Under the pieces are notes generated by a model. That model was not told the DNA's origin and did not search any database. It saw only the letters and a list, made by a program, of their open reading frames with translations. 64,000 bases of DNA from Sepioteuthis lessoniana (taxonomy: Eukaryota; Mollusca; Cephalopoda; Myopsida; Loliginidae): positions 1 to 64,000 of the forward strand of contig CAUZXS010004345.1 of NCBI GenBank assembly GCA_963585895.1, given 5' to 3'. The first letter of the stretch is position 1, and every line of letters starts with the position of its first letter. Made by a program: the position numbers and the translations under genes. This document shows, piece by piece, positions 21,391-34,667 of this stretch.

Positions 21391-24300
21391 AATCTATTAG
21401 ATGAATTATTATGGCTTAACCTTTTGAACAGTATTTCCATTAAACAATGAAATTGTAGAGGTATGGAGATCATGAACATGACTCTCTTTTATTCATAGGG
21501 TTTGTATATCAATATAAATATTTTTCCTTATTTTGAATTAGGATCAATTTTTTATTAACAAAAGCTAGAAAGAAATAATTCTCAGAACTTGAAAAATATA
21601 TTAATATTTTAATCATTAGACAATTACTTTGATAATTAACTACTCTGAAGATAGAGAATGGATGATTTATTTACTGTTATCTATGATTTTTATTGTCATA
21701 ACATTTTAGTTATTTTACTTTTCAGCCATTTTCACTAACATTCATAGGATTTTAATCTAAACTCTTTATTTGATGTTTTAGGATAGATTAATCTCATTCT
21801 GCTGTATATGGTAAAAGATCTGATATTTATTCTTTTTGTTAATTTATTCTTATGTTTAAAAATTTCACTGTTTAACCCTGGGATTTAATTCATAACTTCT
21901 AGGTAAATTGCATACACCTAACACTTGGTCAAATGGTATCCTTTTGGAGCCTAAAACCAAAATGTCCATGTTTTCTTGATCACGAGCTCCCATATAATGT
22001 TAAGTTCTATACTGGACCTTCTTAGGAGATTTATCAAGATCTAACATGTGCACTGATTCTTTCAAATGCCTTTTTCTACTGTTTACCTATCTCTGTTATG
22101 ATTTCTATTTTTCTGACCTTCTTCAATAGTGGTTGGTAAACAGCCAAATCATTATATGTATTACAACCATAAGGAGGAGATGTATGTATAATGATAATTC
22201 TTCATTTTCAAAAATTCACTCTGAAAAATAATAGTTTTTTTCCTAAATATAATAATAGTTGTTTTATCAATTCTCTATTAGATACAAATACTTTGAGACT
22301 TCTATTATATATTTTGGGGAATATAAGGATTGAAGGTTAAATAAGGACCATGTTTATGGTCTATAATGGATGCTTTTGTTTAGTTATTTCTATTTTGTAT
22401 TATTCTTTCTACTATTCATATGTCTGACTTCTTCAAAGAATTTGATATTCATTCTAAACTTCTGTCCAACATGAGCAATATTGGTTTTTCTTTGTTTCCT
22501 TTTTTTTTCTTTTTTTCTCTGTAATTTTGAATTTTTTAATAATATTTTAGTGTCTTTCTTGTACCATCTCATTTGAATGGTTCTGATTGAAGTTATCTAG
22601 AATTCTGAATAATTCATTAAAATATCATCAGTTCATAGCAAACATATTTTCAAGAATCTGTTGTTCCCAAGAAGGAATAGAAACAGAACTAGTCATTAAG
22701 TAATTTTTAGATAATGATTGCAATAATGAAATTTGAATTTCCTTTTATCTTCATTGGATTTGATAAATTGTTTTTGATAGAATTCATTTTAAAAAAATTT
22801 TTCATTGTGACTACATAAGTTCATAGAATTAAAAGGTTTATCAATCAGATCAGATCAGATGTTTATTAGTGCAGTACACTTAAAATACACTTAAAGAATA
22901 AAATCATTTCCAGTCCTATTTGCTAGTAGATAATCATTTTCTAGGCCTTGTATTCATGCTGAATGTCATTTTTTTTAATTATCCAAGCTCTCTGTATAAT
23001 GGAGATAACTATAAAATACTAATTAGAATCCTTCACTCTTTCCTAAATGAAAGCATTGGTATCATCATAGACTGCTGTTATAATGGGAACCTAATAGGTT
23101 CACAGGTCATCTATTGGTTTTGAACCCTGATAACCACTCTGCCATGTGTAATCTGCAATTGAGCTACAATTGAAAGATCTTATTTTGAGCAATCATTTAC
23201 ATTGTGATTAATAAATTCTTACCAAGAATCTGGATTACCATGTCAGATTCTATGGGTATAGTAAAAGAAGAATTTGTTTATTATATGTGAGGTTTATTTA
23301 ATGTACTTATGAGAGCCAGTTTACAATAATGAGATAGCATTAAACAAATTACTTATTAAAGCACTTAATAATTGGCTAAACAAATAAAAAGTATTTTCTT
23401 ACTTTTACTTATCTAGTTAATTTGAGACCTGAGGAGTGAGATTAATGAAATGACAAATCACAGATGGATTCTTTCTAATAGTTAACCACCTCATTATACC
23501 TTTAAAATATCATGTAAATCAGTATAATTTAGATAGTAAGTGATCAGAAACATTAGATAAAAGGCTATTTCATTTTAATGAAATCATGTACCATTGTTTT
23601 TATCACTGGCTCTTTCATAGTAAAATAATTCACTATTCAAGACCAGTGTTGCTAACACTGCCTCAAGCTTTTCTCCAATATACCATTTCCAGTCTTTTTT
23701 TTTTTGTCTAGAAATTCAACAGCACAAGAAAAATTTCCATTATTTGCTGGAACCATAACTAGAGTTAAATAAGAACAAATGATTTTAATAAATGCGGCTA
23801 GTGGGAATTACTTGCCTCTGTTTACATGTGTGTATGCAAAAGTGAACATTTTAGTGCAATTAAGATAATGCATCACAGGTTGGTGCTATGGCCTAGAAAA
23901 TATGAAATCAGTTCAGAATTAATATAGCAACTAGATAACAAGTAGGTTGATTAGTGAAAGTTTGCTTGTATTAAATTACTTCAATGTAGATGCATTAATT
24001 TTTTGTCTAAATTTCTGTAATGAGGAATTACTATTATAGCCTGATGTATATGCTAGTCTGGGTACATTAGTGTATAATAGATATGTTTAAGTTATAAATA
24101 ATCCCTGAGAGATAGGATAGTGAGATGGAGGGAAAAACTTGATCACACTACCCAACTGTATTGCTGATATATTATCATTCTTAAAATAATGAGGTTAAAA
24201 ATAATAAAGAAAAAATCTATCCAATTCTACTGATGATTTCCAAACTTTTCTTTATTGACAATTTTCTTTTTTTTCTCCTCATTTAAATTCTATGTATCTC

Positions 24301-25277
24301 AAATAATGAGTTAATTAGGATCATTTTTAGAGATAAGTATTTGATATTTCAAGTGTACAAATGTTTTGATGGCAAGGAACACTAATTGTTCACTTTTAGT
24401 AGCTTCTCATGGCATTAAATTGCTTAGTTGATAATACCTCATGGCTCTTGCTGGAAAAATATTACTATTTTTATCATAGCAAAAATAACTGGATAAATTA
24501 GTTTTGTAGATTTTAGTGAAGACAAAAACAACTATTGTGAACTTTTGATTCCACTTGCCAAGTAATGTCTTTTATTGTCTGTCAAGTGTTCTGATTTAAA
24601 ATTCTATTATTGATTTACTTGTATAAGTTTTACATGTTCAGAGCATTGATCTGATGAAGACAGAGTTCCATTGACTTGAAAGAAAGTTAATGTTGTACTT
24701 GTAAAATCTCAGTGCTGAATCAGTCTAAAATTCAATAGATATACTTAGGGCTTGGCAGAATCACCTCCCAGGTTTAAAATTGCTGCTATGTAGGTACTAG
24801 TAGTTATGTGTGAGTAGGAGGTCTGTCTTTGAGCAGCTCTCTGCCATCATGGTGTGGAATAGTGTCTATAGAAGTTCAGAGAGAGAGTTTTTCAGGGTGT
24901 CTCATTTTACTACACGGGGACATTCCCTGACTGACTTGCTCACCAGATCTGTCTTGTGATTACTTCCTCTGGTAAATAGTTGAAGGCTCAAGTCTTAAAA
25001 CATGGGCTGCAGACAACTGACAAACTGAAAGATTTTATTTATCATGAAATTGCAGCAATAATTGTAGCCATGCTGATGCAAGCACTGGAGAACTTCAGGG
25101 TGATGTTTCAAAAGTTGTGAAGACAAGCATTTGGACAATATAATTTTTAAAACAAAGTGGTGACAATAACAAAACAATATGGCAAATATTGTTCTTTCTT
25201 ATAGTAAAATTAAATTTTGAATAGGATCTATGTTGCTTTTTTATGTTCCAAACCTTAGAGATCATTCTGTCAAACAT

Positions 25278-25312
<35 letters not shown>

Positions 25313-27140
25313 GCAGTAATGTGATAACTTCATGGTTAGATCATCTCAATGGCACTCATAAGAGTGTGGACTCACTCCCTAGTGCCTAAGAGCTCATCTG
25401 ACTTGCACACTAAAATGATATGCAATTGATTAAATAAAACCTTCCAAAAGCCAACACAGCTACACATCAAATTGAATCTAATACAAATAAATTAATGGTG
25501 GAATTTTAGCTTGATATATGAACAACTTGCTATTTTTTTTCAGCATTTTGAATTAAAGAACATAATCATCCTATAAATATCCATGCAAGAGATCAAAATT
25601 CCTCTACCTTCACTGATATAGGTTTTCATCATGTTAGCAAAATCTGTTATAAATTATAGTCTGTATTGATTGCAACCTCACCACATCAGTAATGGTTCTG
25701 CAATTCCTGTAGCAAGTAGATTTTATTAGATGAAGTTGCTAGCCAACTTGCCTTTCAATTGAGAGGTCCTTCTCATAGACTGTTTACCAACCAAGGCTAT
25801 TTTATTCAAAACTTTGGTAAAAGATGGATTTGCACTTTTGCCAGGAGAAATGTAAACAATATAGATTGTCTCAACTGAAATTTAAACTGATCATTGAATT
25901 CCTTTTCTATTCCATTTAAGTCCTTGTCACCTTTAAAATCTGTGATATGTATTCAAAAATTGACTGCAGACCATTTTGTCTCTGACATCAGCCAAAATAG
26001 CTAACTGAATTTCCACTCTTACTGATATAATTGTGCATTCATTCAAAGGTTGCCTTCTTTATTCATCAATTAAAATCTGTTTGGAAGAGACATTAATTTT
26101 TTAAAAATCTCTTGCCATAATTTTTCATTCTTCTTTTCTTTTTTTGTTAAATTTTAAAACCAAAAGTTCAAACTGGAAACCTGAAAAATCTTAGAACCTT
26201 GCAGCTTGTTCTTTCATCTCTTAGATAGCTGCTTATTCCTTCCAGTTGCCAAATGGTCAGAGTCCTATTTTAGTGTATAACATTTAAGGCTTATTGCAGT
26301 CAGCCATTTTACTTTGGCTTTTAGTTATAGAAGAACCTTTCATTGTTAACAAGTTGCCTCACTTAAACCATATTAGTTAAGATTATTTGCATATAAAATA
26401 CACAATCTGTTTTTAAAAAGTAGTTTCTCTTTTTTTTCTTTTTTTTTTTTTTTACAATACTTGATCCCAATTAGATCAATGCACACATTCCATTTGATCT
26501 TCAGTTTTGTCATTAGCATATCCATTTTAAATCATATTATGTCAAAAGTTATGAAAACTAACTCATTAGTTCAAGAAACTTTGCATGCTCAAACACTGTC
26601 AATTGTTAATTACTTGACAATATGCTTGTTTAAAGACAAATTAGTAAAAGTCATAACTATTTCAGATCCTACAGAAAAATTTACTCATAGAATATATAAC
26701 CTACTAGCTGTAGTACACATTTATACTGGGTATGAGATCAAGATCAGAGTGCAGCTGGTTATTTTTAAATCATTAGTCTCAATTAGAATTTTATTCTGAA
26801 TGATAAATGACAAATCAGTGTAACAGAAAAGAAACTTATCACTTATATTTTTATCACATGAAGTTAATATTGTTCTTTGGAAAATTTTATAAAGTTTTGT
26901 TGAGAAATATATATTTTTAATTTTATGAGTAACACTTGAAATATTTAGCAATTTAAAAATTTTGGGGTTTTGTCCAGATTGTAGTCTTGACTAAGGAATG
27001 ATTCTATGTTATTTTACATCTTCTTAAAGACATTATCTATAAACCAAATTAGTAATGTTTGATAAAATTGTGAAAATTTTTGTAAGACAAGTTTTTTCTT
27101 TTGAAGTTTGGAAAGTTAAATTCTATATGATTAGGTATGT
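21391..27140. other. Long non-coding stretch
   Basis: About 5.7 kb of AT-rich sequence with short homopolymers and a (GT)n(AT)n microsatellite at about 25279-25312. Open frames here are short, without motifs, splice signals or repeats. It may be intergenic or intronic. A 112-codon frame at 26461-26799 has no recognisable feature. Confidence 0.5.
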
Positions 27141-27144
27141 TTTA

Positions 27145-27390
27145 CAGCAACATGGCTTCTCACTGGTTATTTTTAAAGACAGATATTAAATATGATTTAT
27201 TACCAAATTCTACAGCATTGAAACCAAAAATAAGTACTCTGCTTATATATTTATGTAATTTTTTTTTTTTTTGCTTACAGAATTTCAATGTTGTAGAATT
27301 TGGTAATAAATGATTTATAATATCTATTTTTATTGTATAATGTTCCCCTAGAAATAACCAAAATCTTACTATTTTTGGTTTAGAGGACGA
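27145..27390. mobile_element. Foldback MITE with 42-bp arms
   Basis: 27182-27223 and 27283-27324 are inverted repeats matching at 38 of 42 positions, separated by 59 bases with a poly(T). The right side continues into CCTAGAAATAACCAAAATCT, whose complement resembles the TGGTTATTTTTAAAG left flank. A diverged copy of the right half lies at about 47430-47530 (ACTAGAAATAATAAAATCCT). Confidence 0.6.
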
Positions 27391-27439
27391 TTAACTTTTT
27401 GTAAAAAAAAAATGTTATGGATACTGTATCTACTTATTG

Positions 27440-28130
27440 GTCTTATTAAAACAGAATCTTATATGACCACTTTTTAACTTCTAGTTTTAAGATATTTTAT
27501 TGATATTCCAACTTTTGCTTCTTTTCCTCTTAACTCCCATATATCTTTTGTTAAAATCAGTTTTTAATCTTTAAGAGTACATGTTTGTGTTTTAGCAATT
27601 GAAATATTTGGGAATAAAATGTCTGGTATTTTATAAAGTTCTTTTCATGAGAGATTCAATGCCTCAATGAATGAAAGAAATTCAAACAGTATTGGAGTTG
27701 TTTTCATGAACTCTGTGAAAAGCAGTCTATACATATGAATAAATATCTCTCAGCCTCTTTGTATTCATTCATCTCTCTATTTTAATAATGGTCTTTTTGA
27801 TGACAGAAATGGTTACAAATTTGCCTTTGGTGGATAAGCCAAGTAAAGTCCAGTATTTCAAATGTTTATTTTGGAAATGGGTGGGGGTGTTCTTACTTTG
27901 AAATTTAAGATTATGGAATCTTTTTACCACTATAGCAAATAATGCATTTAAATTCTCCATGTATATCTGTTTATGTTTATATGCTAATATGAGGGAGTAC
28001 TATTTGACCAAGAAGTGAATGATCTAGAATTGTGAAGCACATGCTATTCTACTTAACTTTCTTTAACCTTTAAAAAGTAAATGAATAGAAATTTCAAAAA
28101 GTTATTCCATTGTTGGTTAGCCATGAACTT
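27440..28130. other. No gene seen
   Basis: AT-rich sequence, no supported feature. Confidence 0.45.
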
Positions 28131-28139
28131 TTTGTACTT

Positions 28140-28500
28140 CATTGTTGCTCGCTAGTGTCACGTGATCTCCCACCGAGAGAGGAGAAATAAGGAATTACTA
28201 CTATTCCTCTGTGTTTGAATTAGCCAAAGATTGACCGTTAAAAGACAAATAAAGGATGTAGGTCAACTTCGGCCGGCCGTTGAAGGAAGAAAAAAACGTG
28301 GGTCAGGCTGTCTGTACTCCGTGACCTCACTCGGGTTGCCTGATAGGGGAAGGAAGAAGGTAGAAGCAAGATGATTGGCTAGGACCCTAAAACGGAAGTG
28401 GCACCTTCTTCTGTCAGCGGAAATAGGGAAAAAGAAAATCAGTTTTGAAGATGAGGTTGTCACGAGAGGATGCGAGTCCCATGCCAAGACTCCGGGTAAA
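28140..28500 (+). promoter_or_regulatory. CpG-rich promoter-like segment
   Basis: Against a CpG-poor AT-rich background this segment has many CpGs (CGGCCGGCCG at about 28270). It also has a GTCACGTGAT E-box (28157-28166), a reverse CCAAT box (ATTGGCT, 28374-28380) and an ETS-like ACGGAAGTG (28392-28400). No TATA box is obvious. These are features of a housekeeping-type promoter and transcription start. Direction is inferred from the ATG and donor downstream. Confidence 0.5.
28451..28495 (+). CDS. Possible short first coding exon
   Basis: The ATG at 28451 begins a frame of 15 codons (MRLSREDASPMPRLR) that reaches CCGG followed by GTAAAG, a plausible 5' splice site, in phase 0. Without splicing the same frame runs to a TAA at 28586-28588 and gives a 45-residue basic peptide rich in Lys and Arg. 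No homology recognised. The promoter-like context is the main reason to list it. Confidence 0.25.
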
Positions 28501-28599
28501 GAAAGTGGAAAGGATCTTGGACAAGAAGAAGAAGAAGCCATACCTTCAAGCCAGAACTAAAAATGACATAAATTCCGTCAAACCATAAAAAAGGAAAAT

Positions 28600-29983
28600 A
28601 TTCTCCAATGGAAAGTCGTTGTAAAGATAAGTAAACTTAAAGACTGTTTCTCCCTATATCCAATTATATACTCTCCCTCTCTCTCTCAATTTGAAGAAAG
28701 ACTAAAGAAGAAAGACATTTATGTTCATGTACTATCCGTTAATAATATAGCCGACGCGTTGAATATGTGTATCCGCGTGTGTAGTAAAAAGATTGATGTA
28801 TTTTAATGTTCCTACGTGTTGAAGTTGTTCATTTGTGTCGTCTACTACCAAATTGCTTATTTTACGTTTCTTTTTCAGCTTCTATTCGCCTTATGTTATT
28901 CTTGCTTAAATTGTTCTATGAATTCCTTTAAAAATATTATATGGGAAACCGGAGTTGTCGACTACTATAATTAATATTATTACATCTAAACCTAGTGGTC
29001 CATATCTTCCATTGTTCTAGGGGAGGAAGAACTAGTGGCCTTGGTGGGTGTGTGAATAGTGTGAAATTTGGAAACCCCTTGCCAGCGGCGGTCAGTCTAG
29101 CCTTAAATTAAGTGCCAGACCGCCCCGTCTTCACACGTGCAAAAAAATAAACTCCCCGTTTGGTGATAACAATATTTAAATGCACCAGTTCCCATATGCT
29201 TTTAAATGGTTGCTCATCCGGGGATCTTTTTATTTTAATTTGCCGTCACACTAGTTAGCTCATCCAATTGCAAGAATCTTAGAGTTTTCTGTAGGGAAAG
29301 GTCAGTAAAAGTCAAACTCTATGTAAAACTTGTGATAATCAGCCTTTCTATCTGCTATTGTTATTGTCTTTTTTTTCTTTTTTAGTGCATCAAAAATTAT
29401 CAGCTGCTTGAGAAAAATCATCTTAATAGGCATAAATTTGAAATTATGATTCAAACTAACGAGTCTTTGATTCATGCTTTCAGAGTTCACCTATCTGCCT
29501 GCCACACACTACATCTTCCAATTTTAGAGATTTTATTTATGTACTAAAAGTGTTAACATTTTGCCTTGGTTCTTATTACTGTCTGTGATATTTTCATATC
29601 TATCTGAGCTGCTTTAATGACAAACCCTGGAAATAGGTTAACTATTAGTGGTACTATTAGTACTATTATAATTTTATGTTTTCAAGGAGTGGGAGTCAAA
29701 TTGGTGAGAGAGTGATAATGAGAAGGAATAAAGGAATGTATATGAGAAAATTGATTAAAATTTTTTTTCTGTAATTTAGTATCATGTCTTTAATTCAATT
29801 AAAGTTACTTGTAATGAAGTTAAATCATTTTATCCATCTTTTACTCCCTCTAACATTGGAAAATTGTAAACAAATTAATGTTAGAATTTACATTCATGCA
29901 TAAATAACTTCATCAGGTACGACTCTGTGCAAAAAAAGAGGTTTTCAAATAAATGTTTAGGATGTGAAATTGATAAAAGTGTT

Positions 29984-30028
<45 letters not shown>

Positions 30029-30200
30029 ATAGATCAATTTTAACAGCATGTCAATCCAACTAAGGTTGTTTTTATTTTTAGAGAATCATGATCATTGTAT
30101 GTTTGTATTTACATTTTTTTGCTAGTTGTTGTGTGTGTGAGAGAGAAAGAGATTATCACTATTGAGATCATAGATAACAAGATTATGTACATATAGATGA
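28600..30200. other. No gene seen; one GC-richer patch and microsatellites
   Basis: 29080-29165 is GC-richer (CCAGCGGCGGTCAGTC and ACCGCCCCGTC) but unassigned. (GT)n(AT)n lies at about 29981-30026 and GA-rich sequence follows near 30130. If the promoter at 28.2 kb is real this could be its first intron. Confidence 0.45.
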
Positions 30201-30385
30201 GCACTTTCACTCGTCTATGGATTCAAATAAGTAGAAAGAAGGAAAGTGTGGGAAGAAGTAAATAGATAAAAAATAAGTTGGGAGGAAAGATAAATTTTAA
30301 AAAGAGAATGTGAAATGAAGAGAATGAAGAAGAAATGTATAAAAAGTGAGAAAAGAATTGTGAAGGAGAGAGAGAGATAGTAGTG
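30200..30385. repeat. Purine-rich tract
   Basis: The plus strand is a mixture of GAAA, GGAA and GAGA, mirroring the pyrimidine tracts at 2.4 and 18.4 kb. Confidence 0.55.
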
Positions 30386-30479
30386 TTGCCTACCTATGCT
30401 ACAAGCAAAAATTTTAGGAACCCCATGCTTTTCTTTGAATAAAAAAAACACTTAAAATGAGGTATTTGGGGATTTTTTT

Positions 30480-31480
30480 CAAGTAAAAGTTAAAAGTTCA
30501 ATAACTATAGTGTATTTACTTTTATTTTGACAAAAAAATTAGCATTTAACTGTATCATATTTTGTTTCCATCAATAAAACCACCACATGCCTTAATTACT
30601 GCTTTACAAATTCTTGGCATTCTTTCCAAACAGTTTTTGAAAAAATGTTGATGGCAGATTTTTCCAAGCATTCTCCAAGCTCTGAAAAAGCTCAACTTGC
30701 TGTTAAGGTATTATCTGCAAACTCTCCTATCCAGTTCATTCCATATCAATTTTTTTTTGGCGGGAATTCAATGTAATTTTGACATGATTCAAAACTGTTT
30801 TAGATTATTTTGTTGAAATATGTCTTTGCAAAATCAAATGATGTTTTTTTTCCTGATTCCTTTGATCTGAAACAAATATCTAGCCCTTTCCCCCCTAAAA
30901 CACCTTCTTACTATTATAGATCCACTACCATTCTTAAATGTTGGAACCACACATTCATCATTGAATCTTTCTCCAGGCTTTTTTCTCATATACTTTACTC
31001 TTTCTATGAAAAAGTTGAAATTTGGATTCCTCTTTCCAAAATAGATTTTGCCACTCTTTCAATGTTTAGTTCTTTTGCATTTTTTGCCTATAAGTCTTTC
31101 TTTTCTGCTTATTCATTTTTCGTAACAGAAGTTTCTTGATCGTTATATACCCACTGAGTCAATTTTTCACAGTTGAGAGTAACGCTAGTTGCTTTTAAGA
31201 AAACTTAAATTCAGGTGTTAACTCTGGAGTAGTTTCCATTCTGTCTTTTGCTCTCAATAATCAAGTATTTATCCTCAGCAGCAGTTGTCACTTTTATTAC
31301 TCAAATTTGTCGACATTTGCACAAGTTTCTAACTGCTTTTGTAACAAATATTGTTTTGAAATCAACTTCTTGGTAATTTGCCTCTGAGAGTAGCCTTCTT
31401 TGAATGAAATTTCAATTTGTGCCCTTACTTCAGTGTTTTAGCTGCTTTGATTTTGCCATTCTGTGCAAATTACTCCCAAG
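30480..31480 (-). pseudogene. Tc1-like transposase relic, minus strand
   Basis: Reading down the minus strand: a MAKSKQL amino end with an RRLLSEANYQE helix-turn-helix remnant (31480-31370), an EESKFQLF block (first catalytic region, about 31030), and a carboxyl end LFQSLENAWKNLPSTFFQKL with a following ICKAVIKACGG-like end (30720-30580). Stops interrupt all three. The DDE metal-binding set is not intact: the first block reads EESKF where DESKF is expected. Confidence 0.75.
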
Positions 31481-31689
31481 TTGAAAAATAAAAAAAACTA
31501 TGAAAATACTGTTGTAATGCCAAAATCTTTTTTTTACTTCTTCTGAGACAACTATATTTTGGCCAAAATAAGTCTTTTTTATAAACAACAACCAGTGTTA
31601 CAAGATTAGTCAGTGTTAACATTTCACTTAGTTGAAAATTTTGGTAATCTTAAACAGTCTACTGAAGGGTTAATGGTGAAAACAAAATA

Positions 31690-31960
31690 AAGGTTCTCAT
31701 ATGAATTAAAATGATTCTGCTAAATATTGTGGAGAGATGAGTCCAAATTTTGATTTTTTTTTTTTTTTTTTTTTTTTTAGTAACAGAAGAGTGTATGTGA
31801 GAAGAAAGCCAGGAGAAAGACTGAATGATAAATGTGTTTTTCCAACAGTTAAGTGTAGTGGTAGGTTTGTTATGGTGTGAAGGTATTTTGGGGGAGAAAG
31901 AGCTGGAGATTTGTTAAAGTCTCAAGTCTTCTGAATTTTTCGAAAATTTAAAAAATGATT
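31690..31960 (+). pseudogene. Tc1-like transposase central fragment, plus strand
   Basis: WRDESKF (about 31730-31750) is the first catalytic block. It is followed by a 23-base T run inside the coding sequence, then RRKPGERLNDKCVFPTVK in one frame and VMVW- and GG/ERAGDL-like text in the next. It lies beside the minus-strand Tc1 relic but belongs to a separate, oppositely oriented copy. Confidence 0.65.
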
Positions 31961-33408
31961 TAATAAAGAGTCTGCAAAATAATTATGTAATATTAAATGA
32001 GGCACGCAGCTACTTCCAATCCACATAGTGTGCACGAAGTTTACCTTAGATTGAAACATGACCACTATTTTAAGGGATATAAAAACTGAACTCACTATAA
32101 ATAACTATTTATTCTGAGTTCTTATTAAATTAATAAATATGAGTAAACTTAAAAATAATTAAATCGAGGTGAACTGAACTAGTTACTGTATGAAGATGTT
32201 TATTCATCACATATCTCTGTGTGAATATATCCTGAAGCTACCAAAGATGAAACAAGGGTTATTTCTATTCTTGAATTCATTTGAAACTATGCTTTGCTAA
32301 ACTCTTTTACTGACCCTTGGACAGCCAAAACAGATAAGAATAAATTGAGATTGATTGTCTGACAGACATAATATGAATAGAAATTGATATGAACAAATTT
32401 AGAGGAATAAAAAGAGACTAAAATAGATTGATATATTGATTTGGAGATGAATAAAAAGATATGATTGATAGATAGAATTGAATATTGAACAGATGGGTAA
32501 AAATTGTGTCACTTAGAGTTGTTGCAAACTATATATATCTTTTAGGAATGTTTTATGTGAAATTTTGCATTAGTATCATCTCTACTTTAATTTTTTTTTA
32601 TTCAGAATTTGATTTAAAGGTATTTGACTTAAAAAAAAAAAAAAGTGAATAGCAAAATAAAAAGTAAATTTTTGTGAGTCGCTTTTGACATTCAATTTCT
32701 GTTCTGCCTCCACCCATATTTGTAACAGATTTTGGATATATTGCATTCAGTCTCTGGCTATCAAATGAGTTTGAGCCAATGCTTCTCATATGAATTTTGT
32801 TTGTGTGTGTTCTTGGATTTCAAACAAAAATTTTAACATTAGGATTCTACAACTTAGCCACACTATCCCCTCCAAAAATTAAAGTCTTATGCTCGTTTCT
32901 TTTGACAATTTCACTAATGAAGGAAATGTATAGGATTGAAATATTTTCCATTCTATGAGTGACATCTATGTAATGAAAATGGTAATCTATGGTGCCAGTG
33001 AGAATTAAAAGTACAAAAATTGATTAGATTATTTTTTTTAATAGATTTGCAATGGATGTCTACTGCTCAGGTTAATTTAGACACAACTGTCCTAGCAAAA
33101 TTCTCACACCATTTAATAGTAGCAGTGGAAGAATAAAAAAAACAATTACTCATTCAGAAAATGAGTAATTGCAATTATTATAAAATTCATTTTATGCCAA
33201 ATTTTTGCAATGGAATCAGTCAAATCCATTGATATCAACAATGCTGTTTCCATTTCTTCATCTTTGGTATTCTTCTTTGGCATTTAATGAATATAGGTTT
33301 GTCATTCATGACTCCTTAGATGACGCAGCATTGTCTACTGGGTGGACAGGAAATATAGCTTCAGTATGTACATTATTGTTGTACTTCTAATTTTCTTACT
33401 TAACGCAT
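31961..33408. other. No gene seen
   Basis: AT-rich sequence without supported features. Confidence 0.45.
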
Positions 33409-33410
33409 TA

Positions 33411-34665
33411 CTCAATAAGTCCCAGGCCTGATATATAGATGGCACCACTAATAAAAAATCCATATTTTTATAAAGTACTAACCTTCAAATGGCATGTGTC
33501 AAAATTTGTGCCCAATCAGATTATTAGTTTACAAATTATAGTTATTTAAGTGAAGCTACTGTTGCAAATTTTCAAAACAATGGAAAGATCTGAATTTCGT
33601 GTGTTAATAAAGCATTGCTTTCTGATGGGGAAAAAATACTATTCAAGCAAAGCAATGGCTTGATAAGTGTTATTCAGACTCTACTCTGTGAGAAACAATG
33701 GTTAAGAGGTGGCATACTGACTTTAAATGCAGACGTATAGACACAAATGATGCTGAATGCTCAGGTTGCCCAAATTCAGCAGTTGTCCTGGAAAAAACCA
33801 AAAAACTCCACAAACTCATTTTGGCCAATCGTAAATTGAAGTTGCATGAGATAGCAGAAGAGTTGAAGATATCAGAAGGCTGTATATTCACTATTTTGCA
33901 TTAACATTTGTCAATGAGAAAGCTGTGTTCAAAGTGAGTGCTACATTTGCTCATTGTCAATCAAAAACAACAACATATCAACGATTCAGAGCATTGTTTG
34001 CAACTCAACAAAAAGGAGTTTTTGCATAAATATGTGAAAATGGATGAAACATGGATCCACCACTTCGCCCCAGAGTCAAACCGGCAGTCAGCTGAGGGGA
34101 CAACAGCAGGTGAAAGCCGTCTAAGGCGATCAAAGACGCAAACATCTGCAGGCAAGGTTTTGGCCTCTATATTTTGGGATGCGCGAGGTATTTTGTTCAT
34201 CAATTACCTTGAAAAAGGAAGAAGCATCAAGAGCGAATATTATATAGCATTATTGGTGCATTTGAAGGAAGAAATCATCAGAAAATGGCCACAAATGAAG
34301 AAAAAGTGCTCTTTCACCAAGACTATGCACCATGTCACAAGTAAATTGCAACAGTAGCACAGCTTCATGAATTACATTTCATATTGCTTCTGCATCCACC
34401 CTATTCTCCAGATCTGCTCCCCAGCAAATACTGGCTGTTTGCAGACATCAAAAGAATGCTCCAAGGAAAAAGATTTGGCTCCAATGAAGAAGTGATATTG
34501 GAAACTGAGGCATATTTTGAGGCCAAAGACAAATTGTTCTACAAAAAGTCATCGAATTGTTAGAGAAGCATTGGAATCAGTATATCACCATAGAAGGAGA
34601 CTATGTTGAATAAAAGTGAATATTGCCTAAAAGTTGTTGTTTTATTAGTTAGGCCCAGTTTTTTG
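33411..34665 (+). mobile_element. Full-length dead mariner
   Basis: The left end CTCAATAAGTCCCAGGCCTGA (33411 on) and the right end, reversed (CAAAAAACTGGGCCTAAC), form degraded inverted repeats. TA flanks both (33409-33410 and 34666-34667). The 1255-bp length is that of autonomous mariners. The transposase frame is broken in several places. Confidence 0.8.
33580..34613 (+). pseudogene. Mariner (D34D) transposase, inactivated
   Basis: It starts MERSEFRVLIKHCFLMGKK at 33580. A frame at 33698-33904 carries KRWHTDFKCRRIDTNDAE, the NSAVV block and LKLHEIAEELKISEGCIF (second helix-turn-helix). The frame at 33938-34357 carries KMDETWIHHFAPESNRQSAE (first catalytic Asp) and KVLASIFWDARGILFINYLE. 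Shifts follow: FHQDYAPCHK holds the second Asp. The third block reads PYSPDLLPSKYWLF with Lys where mariners have the third catalytic Asp. The usual length is about 345 residues. Stops, frameshifts and the lost third Asp make it inactive. Confidence 0.88.
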
Positions 34666-34667
34666 TA

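Noticed and set aside
24651..24682. CTGATGA followed by GAAAG on the plus strand, a third hammerhead-like spacing
   Set aside because: Only an AAG/CTT pairing is available and the context is unlike the other two; expected by chance.
26461..26799. 112-codon plus-strand frame
   Set aside because: No motif, splice or promoter support; AT-rich chance frame.
28263..28541. 92-codon minus-strand frame through the CpG-rich segment
   Set aside because: Low-complexity Ser/Pro text without motifs; the plus-strand promoter reading explains the composition.
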